In this document: positions 45,546-56,592 of the stretch, piece by piece | Numbering within the stretch: the first letter of the stretch is position 1 | Layout of the letters: the number at the start of each line of letters is the position of its first letter | Assembly (NCBI GenBank): GCA_021234155.1 | Contig: JAJEKV010000024.1 | Coordinates: 12,312,913 to 12,376,912 of the forward strand | Direction: 5' to 3' | DNA length: 64,000 nt | Source: Isoetes taiwanensis | Taxonomy: Eukaryota > Streptophyta > Lycopodiopsida > Isoetales > Isoetaceae | Translations under genes and position numbers: made by a program | The notes under the pieces: generated by a model | What the model was told of the DNA's origin: nothing | What the model saw: only the letters and a program-made list of their open reading frames with translations | The model's database searches: none

Positions 45546-46451
45546 TTACTTCCTCATCTTTCTAGTTTGCTCCCACCTACTTAGTTAACTTGCCCGAGAT
45601 CTTTTTATATTGATGGAATGGATTGACATGTCCTATTGTTAGATTGATCTCTTTGTTAGGTTGATCTCTTTCTATTTGTTTTCAGATTCGACACTCTCTT
45701 ATTTGATCCCCTTGTGACTAGTTTTTTATGCTTGTCCCTACATATCATTATGTCATCATTATGTGTTCAAGTCACCATTTCACATCATTTGTCATTCAAC
45801 TAACTTCCTTGCCTTCCTTCTCATCCTTGCACTCTCGGCTTCCATCTTTTCTATATCCTTCACCTGACCTTCGATGTAGACCTTCCCTATTTCTTCCTCA
45901 TGCGACCGTAGCCATCTTATCATTCTCTCACCTTGAGCCTCTTTGTTATTTGATCTATGATGTTTTCGGCTCGCAGCAACACGAGGGCATGCATGATGTT
46001 GTTCATGCACATGGTCGCAGGCATCGTTGTTGGCCGTCTTTCTCTTCCGTCTGCAATAACTGTCCGGGGAGTTTTATGTGTTGATGTTTGGGTTCAGGCA
46101 GATGGCGGTCATCATGCTCTCCCTCTCGCTATGTGGTTCGTGACGTTACTCGACATTTAGATGTTTCTCGTCGGCTGGGCTTGTAGATAAGGAAGTTCTC
46201 CGGTGATCGGCCGGTTTTTGTGTTCCTTGCGAGTCCCTTCCCAGAATGGCATCGATCCAAGCCCTCGGATCGTTATTCTGGGATGGGACGAGCAGCTATA
46301 TATGTGCTCGTCATTCTTGTGGCTAGTTATCGGCGTTTTCTCATAGCAGCATCTCTTTCCTTGTCCATTGCTTCCCACCCTACCCGCCCTTATATGTTAT
46401 TTTGGATTCGTCTATTTTTTATATGTTTATGTTCAGTACTGACCATCCAAT

Positions 46452-46550
46452 GAGTGATGCTTTTTTCCACCCGATGGCTGATGCAAATTATTTTCCACCC
46501 ACAGGGTGATGCCATATATATTTTTCCACCCGTTGGGTGATGCTACTCTC
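46452..46550. repeat. Tandem ~28-31-bp units with CACCC-NNN-GGGTG mini-hairpins
   Basis: Repeated GTGATGC ... TTTTTCCACCC units. The pairs CACCCACAGGGTG and CACCCGTTGGGTG each form a 5-bp stem; the first copy (CACCCGATGGCTG) is imperfect. Confidence 0.7.
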
Positions 46551-46799
46551 GATGGTGTTTTCTTTTTTCTTTTTATGTTTGTTTACGATTCCTAACTTCT
46601 AATGGGTGTTTTTTGCTTTCTGGGGGCTATTTTCTTAGGGGGTTCTCGCCTGCCATGGTTGTACCTGTTTTTCCTAACGTTTAATGGGTACTTTCTAGGC
46701 ATTTCTTCTTTTTTCAGGTTTCACACATTCCATGGCATTGATGCGTGTTTTGACTGGCTTCACCAATTTCCTACCTTGCTCTTCAGGGTATCCTCGAGG

Positions 46800-46890
46800 C
46801 CGTTGGCGACCATTTCTCATTAGGGTTTTCCTCGAAAACCGAAAGGGCGGGGTTTTTTTATCCCGATGAGAAGTTGTCGCCATTGTCCTC
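46800..46890. repeat. Hairpin with TCGAAAACC/GGGCGGGG/T-run loop
   Basis: Arms GAGGCCGTTGGCGACC..TTCTCAT and their complement (ATGAGAAGTTGTCGCC ... CCTC) enclose a ~40-nt loop with GGTTTTCCTCGAAAACC, GGGCGGGG and seven Ts. The loop is shared with the insertion at 39.2 kb while the arms are unrelated. Confidence 0.75.
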
Positions 46891-47089
46891 TCTTTTGCCT
46901 TTGCATATTTTCTTATTTCATTTATGGGGTAGCTAGACAATGTTCCTATAGTCAGTTCCCCATTCAGATTTTTCCACATATTGTATACTGCTGTTGTGAT
47001 GAATGACAAGCTTATCTGTCGGCCAATTTTTGTGTTCCTTGCGAGTCCCTTCCCAGAATTGCAGGTCAATTGTATAAGCGAGGGTAAGA

Positions 47090-48250
47090 TAATATCTTGC
47101 GAAGATGTGCTTTACTGCACGAAATACAATAAATTGTTGAGGAAGCACACCAAGGCCTAAGTGGTGGTCATTTTGCTGCAGAAATAATAGCAAGAAAAAT
47201 TCTTTAATCTGGTCTATGGTGGCCAACAATATTTACAGATTGTGTAAAGGAAGTAAGGACATGTGACATCTGCCAGCGCATGGGAAAACCAGGAGAGAAG
47301 TTATATGCCTCTCACACCAGTTCTTCCTTTAAGCTTTGTTTGAAAAGTGGGGTATGGATTTTGTGAGTCCAATCCAACCTCCTGCAGCTAGAACAAAAGC
47401 ACAGTATCTTTTGGTCGTAACAGACTATAATACAAAGTGGGCAGAAGCCCAATCGCTAAAAGAAATTACTGCCTTAAGCATCGCAAGAGTACTCTACCAG
47501 CAGATTATCACAAGGTTTGGATGTCCTTTGGAATTGGTAAGCGACAGAGGCATACATTTTATTAGTGGAACTATTCAAATCCTAACAGAAAACTTCATGA
47601 TTGTTCATAGAAAATCTACTCCTTATTACCCCACGGCAAATGGTCAAGCTGAATCGACCAATGAAATTCTTGCTATAATTTTGAAGAAAATATGTGACAC
47701 TAAGCACTCAGATTGGGAATTAAAGCTACCAATTGTATTATGGGCTTGTCGAACATCTTATAAGACTGTCACAAGGCACACACCTTCCCAACTCACGTAT
47801 GGGATAGAAGCAATCATGCCTTTTGAGTTTCTAGTCCCTAGTCGTAGGGTTGCTATGCAAAATCGTTTGCTTGTGGATGACTCAACAAAACACAGATTGC
47901 TATAGCTTGGGGCCCTAGATGAAAAACATCAACATGTCATCTGGGCTCAAGAGGCATCTAAGTACAGCAGGAAAGCATGGTTTGATAGACATCAAATGAA
48001 AAAATACATCAATCTAGCTGATAAAATTTTATTGCATGACTCTCATTATAAACAACATCGCGAAAAATTAAAAATATGTTGGTTGGGACAATTTGTTGTC
48101 CATGAGATAAAAAGCAATGGGGCAGTATAATTGTTGGATTTAGAAGGGAAATATTTCCATCTCTAGTTAATGGTGGCAGATTAAAAAAATACATGGAAAA
48201 GCCTACGGTTTCTCTAAGCATGGTCTCTCCAATCAAGAAGCCCATGCCTT
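47090..48250 (+). pseudogene. Gypsy integrase (non-chromodomain lineage)
   Basis: Before the ORF, SGGHFAAEIIARKIL, GLWWPTIF and CDICQRMGKPGE form the HHCC zinc-binding module. The core at 47336-47905 has VTDYNTKWAEA (first Asp), VSDRGIHFI (second Asp), and TANGQAESTNEIL (Glu). After a stop near 47903, DEKHQHVIWAQEASKY, RKAWFDRHQ and WLGQFVVHEIKSNGAV form the GPY-like C-terminus. Nothing like the chromodomain at 57.8 kb follows, so this is a separate gypsy lineage, perhaps Tat/Athila-like. Upstream RT is missing. Confidence 0.85.
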
Positions 48251-49870
48251 CTCGAGTAGCTATCTACCTCTGGAAATGGCAAGAGCTAATTATTACTTGT
48301 GGATTTTAAAAGAAACTCTAGAATGCTAAAGCACATGATATGCTATTACATTTAATTCTTACACCTTTACCAGGTCCACGAGCATGCCATTGGTGGAATG
48401 ATATGTGTATGAAAGTTTATCCTCAAGCCAATTTCATGGAAGCCATGTCCTCCATGCAAGATACTTTTCTGTTTTGGAAAAGGCAGCACTCACTCTTTAA
48501 GGGCAAAGTATCTTTATGATAAATTACTAAGTGAACAACGTAAAGCCAAATATCAGTCACAGTTTCGCGCTTGGAAAAGACAATTTCAACCTACAAGAAA
48601 CGTTAAATGTTCATCTTACTCAAATACTAAAAATAATAGGAAACCATGTAATACCTTCCTCGCTAATGTGTGGAAAATGTCACAATACGCTAAATATTGC
48701 ATTTGCAAATGTTTACAGGTTGTCATCAGGAAACTCTCAGTTTTCTTTCTAAGTTATCGATCTTCTAGCTTGCCAGTGTTAGATGCTCAAGCCCTTCAAA
48801 TGCTATGGCATGTTGATTGCTAACATTTACACAACAGCCTCCTACTCAAATCATCAAGGAAACTTTATATGAATTCATTTGCAATTATGATCCACTAATT
48901 TGTACTAGTCATACCATAGCATCTGGGCCAATTACTATTACAGTTGATCACATTTAAAAAGCTTTAAAGATTCCAAATACTTCTCAAGCAATAGCTTATA
49001 AGAATTTTGTTCTAACTCCTTTTCAAGTTACCAAAGTAATAGACAATGGGATACATGTTACCTCATTCAACCCTACAAGAAGATTCTTCTTCATATTCGT
49101 AAAAAACTTTTTTCCCACACATGTATGTTCTAAGCAATTGTTGGTTTATACATCTTGGCAACTCAAGGATTTACAGTCCCATTGGCTATTATGATTACAG
49201 ATAAGATATTGCAGCAATTACATGACATTAAGCAGCATACGTTACATGAGTTCACCTTTGGTATTCACTTACAATTAGTAATCAATTATGTTACATTTGA
49301 ACAGGTCAAACTTCAACCATTAATTACAGATTTTTGACAACCTGTCATTGATGTTCATTTTGCACAGCCAATCATGTTGTTACAACACATTCCAGTCCTG
49401 AGCTTGATGATCGAAACTTGACCATCATAGGTCGATTGTGCAAGCTTTATCAAGATGTTGGCTGCGATTCACAATAGAGATCAAAAGGTTAATGACTCTA
49501 TAGCACGTGTCTCACAATTGGAGTTGGAAAAATCTGCCCTTAGTGCAGATTTAGAACGTAAAGTTTCTGAATACACTCAATTGCTCCAAAAATATGACTC
49601 CTTGGTGGTGGAGCATTATAATCTCCATAAGCAGAAGGCAACTTCACAACATAATTCTTTTGACAGGCACAAAGACCTGATCAAACAGACTACCAAAACA
49701 ACTTTTAAGTGGATGCAGACTCTGCTTTCTTAAAATCAGCAATTAATTACTCAGTTAAATTATTACAAACAGAGCACAAATCATGATGATTATGAAGTTT
49801 TGCAGCTTCCTCCTTATAAACAAGCTAATTTTAGATGAATCGCGAAAACCATTTCTTGGAGACCAACTTG
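48251..49870 (+). pseudogene. Extra ORF relics downstream of gypsy integrase
   Basis: Broken coding stretches continue for ~1.6 kb: PMPSRVAIYLWKWQELIIT, then PLPGPRACHWWNDMCMKVYPQ, then 49455-49733 with ARVSQLELEKSALSADLERK and YTQLLQKYDSLVVEHYNLHK, a heptad-like coiled coil. No database family recognised. The position suggests an additional open reading frame of the retroelement, as known for some Tat/Athila/Ogre elements. Assignment is an inference. Confidence 0.5.
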
Positions 49871-51070
49871 TGCAAAAAACTTACTTGCAGGCACCTTAAT
49901 CTAATTGCAATGATTGTCGACGCTCCCTCATATTTGCTTCCGGCTGCCTGTGGTGATGTTTGAGCAGATTAATCTCTTTATGGCGCTTACTGTTTGTAAT
50001 CTCTATCATTATCAATTCCGCTCACTCTAACCTGCAAATACCCCCTGTTTATTTTAAAGCCAAAGCTCTGAACAGAAGGAACAAGGCATTCAGACTCGCA
50101 ATTGCAGGCGCTTGAAATAGCTCTTTAACAGTTTGACCATGAAATTCATGGGTATGAAATTTCTGGAAAGATCTGATGCATACTGTGCCTGAAAACTAGA
50201 TAACTCTCAGGGAATAAAAGAGAATTTGCATAAGATTTTGAAACAGGTAAACGTCTAGGGACAAAAAAGTATGCAATCAGGCCTGCATAAAATGACAAAC
50301 AATTGCACATTTGTTCGTAGATCTGTCGACGACGGCAAATTTAACCTTGCTTTCAATTGATTTAACATCTTCTAGGTTTTAAGGTTGTTAGCAAAATCTT
50401 AATTCTGAAGGGTAATTGAAGAATATATATGTACTTTAATGAAACCCGTTGTTCAGCAATCCAATAAAAACTTTTATGGAATGTAAGAAACAAATACAGA
50501 CTTGCTAGAGAGGGTCAACTTAAAAGAGTTTGAGCAGGTGTTGACTACGAATACAACTTTGACTTTGACTTCTTAGATGCAGCTTTTGAGCATTGTCTGC
50601 CTGGCTGTGAGTGTGCATATAGGCAAGTTTTTGGCAAATTTCTTTTTTAATTCTTAGTGAGGCATTTCTCACACTTAATTTACAAGGGCTTTTCTGCATT
50701 GTTGGTGCCTTTTTGCTCTTATCGGAGTGGCTTATCTTTGGAGATTCTGCTCCATAACGCCGCTTCATTTCTATTGTGCTCAAATCTAACATTGGCTGCT
50801 TTAAGACAGGTAAATTTGAGTTCTTAAGGGTCTGCAATTGCATAATAGACTAGAACCTAATAACTGTGCCAAGAATCGCATTGTCAACACTCTCCTTACC
50901 ATTTTTTTGATAATACCGACTCCGAATGTGGAACGGGTTTTTCTTCTAATCAGCTTCAGGGCATGCAGATGTTGATATATATTTTGCTGGGCTGCAGTAT
51001 ATTGCGTAAATGTATGATTTGTTAGAGTCCTTTGGCATCGGGCAACTTAACAGTGAATAAAATTTACTTA
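49871..51070. other. Intergenic, no gene recognised
   Basis: Only short frames. The minus frame at 50520-50843 (107 codons, Lys/Ser-rich) has no recognisable domain and may be chance. Confidence 0.35.
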
Positions 51071-51076
51071 GTAAAC

Positions 51077-51571
51077 ATGAGCTTGAATTTGATTCTCTCT
51101 TTTCTGGCCAACGAGGCATACAATGTTTTTGATATTGATGAAGCATTTTCGAGATTTGTGAACATCATGCCTTCGAGGTTTGAATCCCCTGCGCTTGGGT
51201 CTTGGTAACGAGCTTGTTTTATTTATCTTTCCTAATTTCTTGATTCTTGTATTTGCAGTTTTGTATGTCTGCAGATTTCTTGTGTGCCCATATGGGAATG
51301 AAACAAGTATTCTTTCTCCAATCTTATCTTTGACTCTAAAATATGTATTTTTGTATATTGTAGGGAACAATATTTGTAAGAAACGGCTCCTCGACTTTAT
51401 AAGTCTCCAAAATCTAGCACGAATGGATTGGTCTATTTTGACGTCCGCGTGACCAAGGGTAAAAAGCCAGGAATTTTAAGGTGGATTTACGAGGAATTAC
51501 CAAAGGATATAAAGCAGAAATTGGAAGCTATATATTTTGATATAGCTGTAGAACCAATGATGTCTTACTAA
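51077..51571 (+). pseudogene. Orphan 3' end of an unrecognised host gene
   Basis: Plus-strand 51377-51571 encodes RLYKSPKSSTNGLVYFDVRV, then TKGKKPGILRWIYEELPKD, then IKQKLEAIYFDIAVEPMMSY and a stop. This is clearly protein-like: Lys/Glu/aromatic balance, no low complexity. Acceptor-like AG sites precede it (51363 or 51380). 51077-51206 (MSLNLILSFLANEAYNVFDIDEAF) followed by GTAACG may be an upstream exon, but I cannot join the two in frame. No ATG-to-stop model can be built. Family unknown to me. Confidence 0.5.
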
Positions 51572-51589
51572 AGCAAAGTTCTTTCACCA

Positions 51590-52980
51590 TGTACATTGCA
51601 AACAAAACAAAGGAAAGAAGAATGTCCAAATTCCAATTCTTATACCCTTATTTCTTACTCCCTTACAATACATAAGCGATCGAAAGAGATAAACCAGATG
51701 AAAAAAACAAATCAGCATTCAAGTTCGATCTTAAAGGACAATCAAATAAAAAACATGAAAACAAACGCTAAAACAGAAACTATAAAAGCACACTTTCGCG
51801 TCACCGAAGGGCAACCCCTCATGCGCAGCACCTTGCTTGCTTTCGTCCTTCAAAAAAAATTTACTACAAGAGTTTAAGAAATATATTACATGTTCTGCAG
51901 TTTATAAATTACACATTCTGCATCTACTCTAGACTCCCGCTCCACCTGCTCAATTTGAGGCAGTTTTGCCAAAATTTGACAAGGAACATATGATGTTTGA
52001 GCTCTTTTCGTTGCCACAATGGCCCTCTTTCACCACCACCATGACATTGTCAGGAGCTTGTTCCAGAAGAATCACCAGCTTTGTTGGTAATTACTTAGAA
52101 AACTCTCAAGATTTCAGGACCTAAAGTCCCACGCTCTCCGCCACTGCAACCCCTTCATGGTAAGAAAGAACAAAGCTCCATTTTGTAGGGCAGAAAAATA
52201 ACGAGAAAATCCTGTACTTTTGCAGCTTCTCCATTTTGAGGCTTCAATAAAAACGAGCTGCTGACTTCAAGAAAAATGACGAGTTGATTTTTTATGGATG
52301 TCTCCAGAACAAAGGAACACATATATTTCAGAGAATTTATTAATTTTTCAGATGATATAGTATAGTACGTGGACATGCTAGAATTTTAGCAGGCGTTGTA
52401 CCCCAGTAAAAGCAAGCCTGCTGAAAATATAATCTCTTCGTAACATTAAAAAAAACCCATGATTATTGGTGTTTTATAAATTTTCCTAAATCTATATATT
52501 TGAAAATCATAATAAAAGTAACCACTTATGGTATGACCCGAAACAAAGACTAGTTTTTAGGCTAGCATGTTATTGACTTTAAGTTTTATTTAAAATTACT
52601 TATTTACCCACTTGACTTAACACAAGCTACAAAATTGATGTTCGTCTTGGTTTAAAACGTGTCAAATAAGAATTGAGATTTAGAAAATGCCTACACAACA
52701 TAATTTAATTTTCATATATTGAGCTACACATAATTAATTTATGGCGGCGGCTAGAGATCTGTCTGATGTAACAAGGCAACTTATGGCTCTTGTTGATGTA
52801 GCAAGGCAACATGTGGATTGTTTGTTTCTACGCAGTTTAACCATGATAGGTAAGATACTTGAGATCTTGGCAATCGGAAGAAGAAACATATTATAATGTT
52901 TAGGAAGCATGTCATATCAATCACACTAGGTTGGAAAAAAGAGGATGGTTTGTCTTCGAGTGGAAGGCATCCGGCATCGG
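51590..52980. other. AT-rich intergenic region
   Basis: No gene or repeat family identified. A near duplicate GTCTGATGTAACAAGGCAAC / GTTGATGTAGCAAGGCAACA occurs around 52760-52810. Confidence 0.35.
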
Positions 52981-53003
52981 CGGGTGGCTAGAGGCAATCG
53001 AAG

Positions 53004-53200
53004 TTTTTTTTTTTTTTTTTTTCCTTTAATGATAAGAATATATTATTTAATAATAAAATTAAAATTAAAATCGAATGAAATTTTTTATTGTCCACGAAGT
53101 CCAAAAATGACCTTAAAGTGGTAGGCCTATAGAGAGGAAAAGCCTCACTTTCAATGATTTTCCACCTCCACCAAATACCATACCAAAGGAGAGGCCGTGA
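53004..53200 (-). mobile_element. Probable LINE-type 3' fragment with poly(T)/poly(A) tail
   Basis: A run of 19 T (53004-53022) followed by CCTTTAATGATAAGAATATA reads on minus as an AT-rich 3' end plus poly(A), typical of plant LINE tails. Minus-strand translation YGIWWRWKIIESEAFPLYRP is LINE-like but unproven. Flanks GAGGCAATCGAAG and GAGGCCGTGAAAG may be a decayed target duplication. It ends about 120 bp before the GDSL gene. Confidence 0.5.
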
Positions 53201-53240
53201 AAGACGCATGTGGCCTCAACTACTAAACTAAAAGGTGCCA

Positions 53241-53270
53241 TGACGTGGACGCTGACGTGGTGCTGACGTG
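53241..53270 (+). promoter_or_regulatory. Triple TGACGTG promoter element
   Basis: TGACGTG at 53241, 53253 and 53264: three bZIP-type boxes with 12- and 11-bp spacing. The 12-bp spacing of paired TGACG motifs is that of as-1-like elements bound by TGA factors; ACGTGG cores could also bind ABF-type bZIPs. It lies 52-81 bp before the GDSL start codon. Confidence 0.65.
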
Positions 53271-53321
53271 CCCACTCTGTTTGATACTTTGTAGTGCGAA
53301 GGCCGGAAGAGAGGTCTGGCT

Positions 53322-55033
53322 ATGGCGGGGATTATGGGGAGGTTTTTGCAGATCTTTGCTCAGTCCGTTATGGCGGCATCTGTTTTGAAGGACGAGTCTT
53401 TCTGCCCTTCCGCACTCTTTGTATTCGGGGATTCCCTTTCTGATACAGGCAATGACGCCGTCGCCTTTCCACGAGCTCCTTCTTACGAGAATTTCCACTA
53501 CGGCCAGACTTATTTTGGCCATTTTTCAGGCCGCGCTTCTGATGGCCGTCTTCTTGTCGATTTTGCAGGTTCTTGCTCAAATTTACTCTGATTTAAGTCG
53601 ATCCATCTTCTAGCCTTTAATTCTCTGTATTTTGTTTGCCCGGCTTTTGAAAGATTAATGCGATTTGCTTGAGTTTCAAGGGCTGAATGATCTGTAACAG
53701 TAGCTCAAGTTCTAGATTCGTGCCTCGATGTCTTGTATCCAGCTTTCAATTCTCATCTTTTTGTTGCCGCATTTGCAAGATATAATGCGAATTTGCTTTA
53801 AACTGAATGTTAAGGCTTGTCTATGGCAGCTCAAGCTTTCCGGTTTCCTCTTCTTACTCCTTATGTTCAAGCTATTGGGGCAAATTACCAGCATGGTGTT
53901 AATTTTGCTTGGAGGGGTGCTACGGCCAGAGCAACATCTTTTGTGACCCCTTTTCACCTTTCAAATCAAGTAGACCAGTTTCTTTCATTTCAAAAATCGG
54001 TTGTTACCGCTGCAACAACGAATTCCTTGCAAGGTTTTAATGCTGATGACCACATTTTCAATCTGATTTGGGATATTCTAGTAGTTCTCATTTTCTATTA
54101 ACTGGGGGATTGTAGCTCTGACACAATGCGTGGCAGCAATGCAGATAGCATAACGAAACTTCCGGCAGTAAATGACATCTCAAATGCTCTCTTTTTTATC
54201 CACATTGGCATCAACGATTTCTGGCAAAATCTTGCATATAATAACATGAACCTCCAGCAAATAAAGGCCACTATTGCGCCTGATGTTGTTCAGACCATAA
54301 CTAATGCCATTCAGGTGAGCATTTGTTCTCATATGTCAAAAAAGGGAACCTTACACAAGTGCTCTGGTCTAAGCTTAACTCAAAATCATGGGTTTTTTCT
54401 TGTCAGAATCTACATTCGTATGGAGGAGCAAAAAAGTTTATGGTCGTAAATGTTCCTGCAATTGGTTGCCTTCCCACGTTTTTGAGCAATTATGGAACCG
54501 GAAAATATGCAGATTATGATACTAAGGGCTGCTTAAGTCAGCATAATAATGTAGTTCGCTTATACAATCAGGAGCTCAAAGAGGCCACGAAAAGGATTAG
54601 CGAAGGAAACCCTGATATCAGCATCATATATGCAGATTATTTCCAGATCCACGAAGATGTGATGGCCAATGCAACGGCATATGGTAGGGTGTTTTTCATT
54701 TTCATGCAGTGAGAAAACCATGGATGAATTCGGAAGCTAGATTTAGAAATTTTTGGAAGCATAATTTTTAAGTTCGAATTGATACTTACTGCAGGATTTA
54801 GGGCGGATAAGAAATTGACGGCATGCTGCGGAGGAGGAGGAAGCTATGGAGTTCCGGTGTTGCCATGCAGATACAAGAATACAAGTGTTTGCCAAGACCC
54901 ATCTGGGTACATAAGCTGGGACGGAATTCATTTCACAGAGGCCTTTAGCAAATTGGTGGCCACTTCATTTCTGAAGGGCAATTATTTGGATCCTTTTTAC
55001 AATATGGCAGCATCGTGTACCCTCAATATATAG
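53322..55033 (+). CDS. GDSL esterase/lipase
   Basis: SGNH-hydrolase family enzyme, typically secreted and acting on cuticular or cell-wall esters; the substrate cannot be told from sequence. Exons: 53322-53568, 53830-54033, 54145-54314, 54407-54683 and 54795-55033. The frame is kept and gives 378 aa, the usual length. Block I FGDSLSDTGND has catalytic Ser38. Block II is GANYQHGVNFAWRGATA, where the usual small residue is Arg. Block III GINDFW has Asn174. Block V SWDGIHFTEAF has Asp342 and His345. CCGGGGSYG and a Cys-rich end are also typical. The N-terminus (about residues 1-20) is only mildly hydrophobic, so a signal peptide is doubtful. The acceptor of exon 3 (GCAG at 54141-54144) was chosen because the stronger-looking TAG at 54115 breaks the frame. 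Confidence 0.9.
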
Positions 55034-55257
55034 TGCTTCTATGCGGCATGACTAAAAAATTGCTTTTCTTATGATCCAAAAAAGCGAGGATAAATCCGCC
55101 GTGCAGACCAAGTTCCACATTCAAGTCAAGCTAAATGTGTATAGAATCCCATTATTATAATGCAATGGGATAAATATTTGTGTCATTTCTTGCAAAGTTC
55201 CATTCCGTTTTGGAAGTTCGCAATCAAATAAGCAAGGTGATAAAAGGATTGTGATAA
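55034..55257. other. 3' flank of GDSL gene
   Basis: Non-coding, probably including the 3' UTR. No clear polyadenylation signal singled out. Confidence 0.4.
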
Positions 55258-55616
55258 ACGAAAAAAAAGGGGGCGTGAAATTTCGCCCCCAAACAGCAGG
55301 TTCGTACATTCCGAAATTTTCTGTCGATCTTCAGTTGATGTTCCTGCCCTCGAGCCTGTGGTCACGCTCCCAGATTAAGCGGCGCCGCCAGTGAATGCCA
55401 TGCCGGAAAAATGCCGGAAAGAAGAAATGGGGGGCAAATTTCACGCCCCCTTTTTTTTCGTTGAAAAATTTTCGCCGCTCAAAAATTTCGGTGGAAATTT
55501 TCTGGCGGCCGCCAGCTGACCTGGCGGCGCCGCTCGTGGCTCCGCCCCTCGCGGCCCGCCAGGTCAGCTGGCGGCCGCCAGAAAATTTCAACCGAAATTT
55601 TCTCTCGGCGAAAATT
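55258..55616. mobile_element. Double fold-back element with near-perfect arms
   Basis: First inverted repeat: 26-bp arms, perfect, at 55258-55283 and 55436-55461 (ACGAAAAAAAAGGGGGCG ...). Adjoining second inverted repeat: ~65-bp arms at about 55463-55528 and 55552-55616, containing CTGGCGGCCGCCAG and CAGCTGACCTGGCGG around a 27-bp GC-rich loop. No coding capacity. High arm identity suggests recent origin or arm homogenisation. Confidence 0.8.
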
Positions 55617-56039
55617 TCTTCTTCCTTTACCCTTCTATGAGTCTTTAAGGGAAGTAAGTGGCTCTTTCATTCTTGACCTATTGAAATATTTGCTCTCTTT
55701 GTGCTTTGGTGACTACTTTCTTGGGACATTTAGTGGACCGTCATCATGGATGCTGTCATGTAGTATGAAATTAAAAGTTCTATATATCTCGACCATTCTT
55801 TCCTACTATCTATCCCAACATTCTTTTCTACTTGTGCGTGATGTGAGCTCTATATTTTACTTTTTGGTAGCCCATTTCCTAATTGTGTTTATCTATATAT
55901 ATCAATCTTGTTAATGTGGAATTTTTGGGTTTGGCATAAAAGGTTTTTTAATCCTTTTTTATTAAGATTGTTGGTATTTTGTATACGGAACCTACGCAAG
56001 CATAAGGTTTCTGGAAGAAACCTGGCGGCGGCGCCACGA
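55617..56039. other. AT-rich spacer
   Basis: No recognisable gene or element. It ends in GGTTTCTGGAAGAAACC, a small palindrome, and GGCGGCGGCGCC near 56030. Confidence 0.4.
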
Positions 56040-56592
56040 CCCATACATGGCTGTCATCACCTCCCGATTACCTCAAATCCCTGCAAATCCATCGCTGCAG
56101 CCTGAAAATCCATTGAAGCCCCTGCAAAATCTATGTTTTTCTTGTGAAAAATGCAATCGGAAAGATTTCCTATGGCTAAATCTGTGTTTTTCTTGTGAAA
56201 AGCAAATGGAAAGGGTTTCCTGTGGCTATGCGGTCTAGAAAAGATCTTTTGGCTATGGCATCTAAGAAGCTCCTTATGCAAAGTCGTTTCTGGCTATCAA
56301 ATATGTTTGAGAAATCCTTGTGCCATCGCTCCTCACATGTTGGCTCTTCACCTGTTGGCGATTCTTCCGAGGTACAAGAAATAGTGCAATGGGGCGAGCC
56401 CGCCATTTCTGACACAATCGTGTTATAGAACAGAGAAACTACTCTGTTGAGGGCTGCTCCAAATTGCAGAACAGAGAAAAAAATTTGTTGGCAGTGCCGC
56501 CAGATCGCCGCCAAAGAGGGGAGCCCAAAAATTACCTAAAGAAAACCCTCCCGATAATCTTAAGTAATCGGGGGGTGATGAAGGTTATGGTT
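56040..56592. mobile_element. Probable MITE with CATCACC-CCCGATTAC inverted ends
   Basis: CATCACCTCCCGATTACCT (56054) is inverted at AAGTAATCGGGGGGTGATG (56562-56580). Inside the ends are GGCGGCGGCGCC/GGCAGTGCCGCC-type motifs resembling the element at 21.9 kb, and a ~50-bp tandem duplication (56127-56176 and 56178-56228, TTTTTCTTGTGAAAA plus GGAAAG-TTTCCT-TGGCT). No transposase. Confidence 0.55.

Larger units (their letters stand above)
45546..47089. other. Non-coding region with short repeats and hairpins
   Basis: Pyrimidine-rich sequence without a gene. It holds a ~42-bp repeat (about 46207-46248 and 47020-47061, sharing TTTTTGTGTTCCTTGCGAG and CCCTTCCCAGAAT), small tandem hairpins (46452-46550), and the hairpin at 46800-46890. 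Confidence 0.55.

Noticed and set aside
50520-50843. 107-codon Lys/Ser-rich minus ORF as a possible gene
   Set aside because: No homologous pattern, no upstream exon or promoter context; may be chance, so not annotated as CDS.
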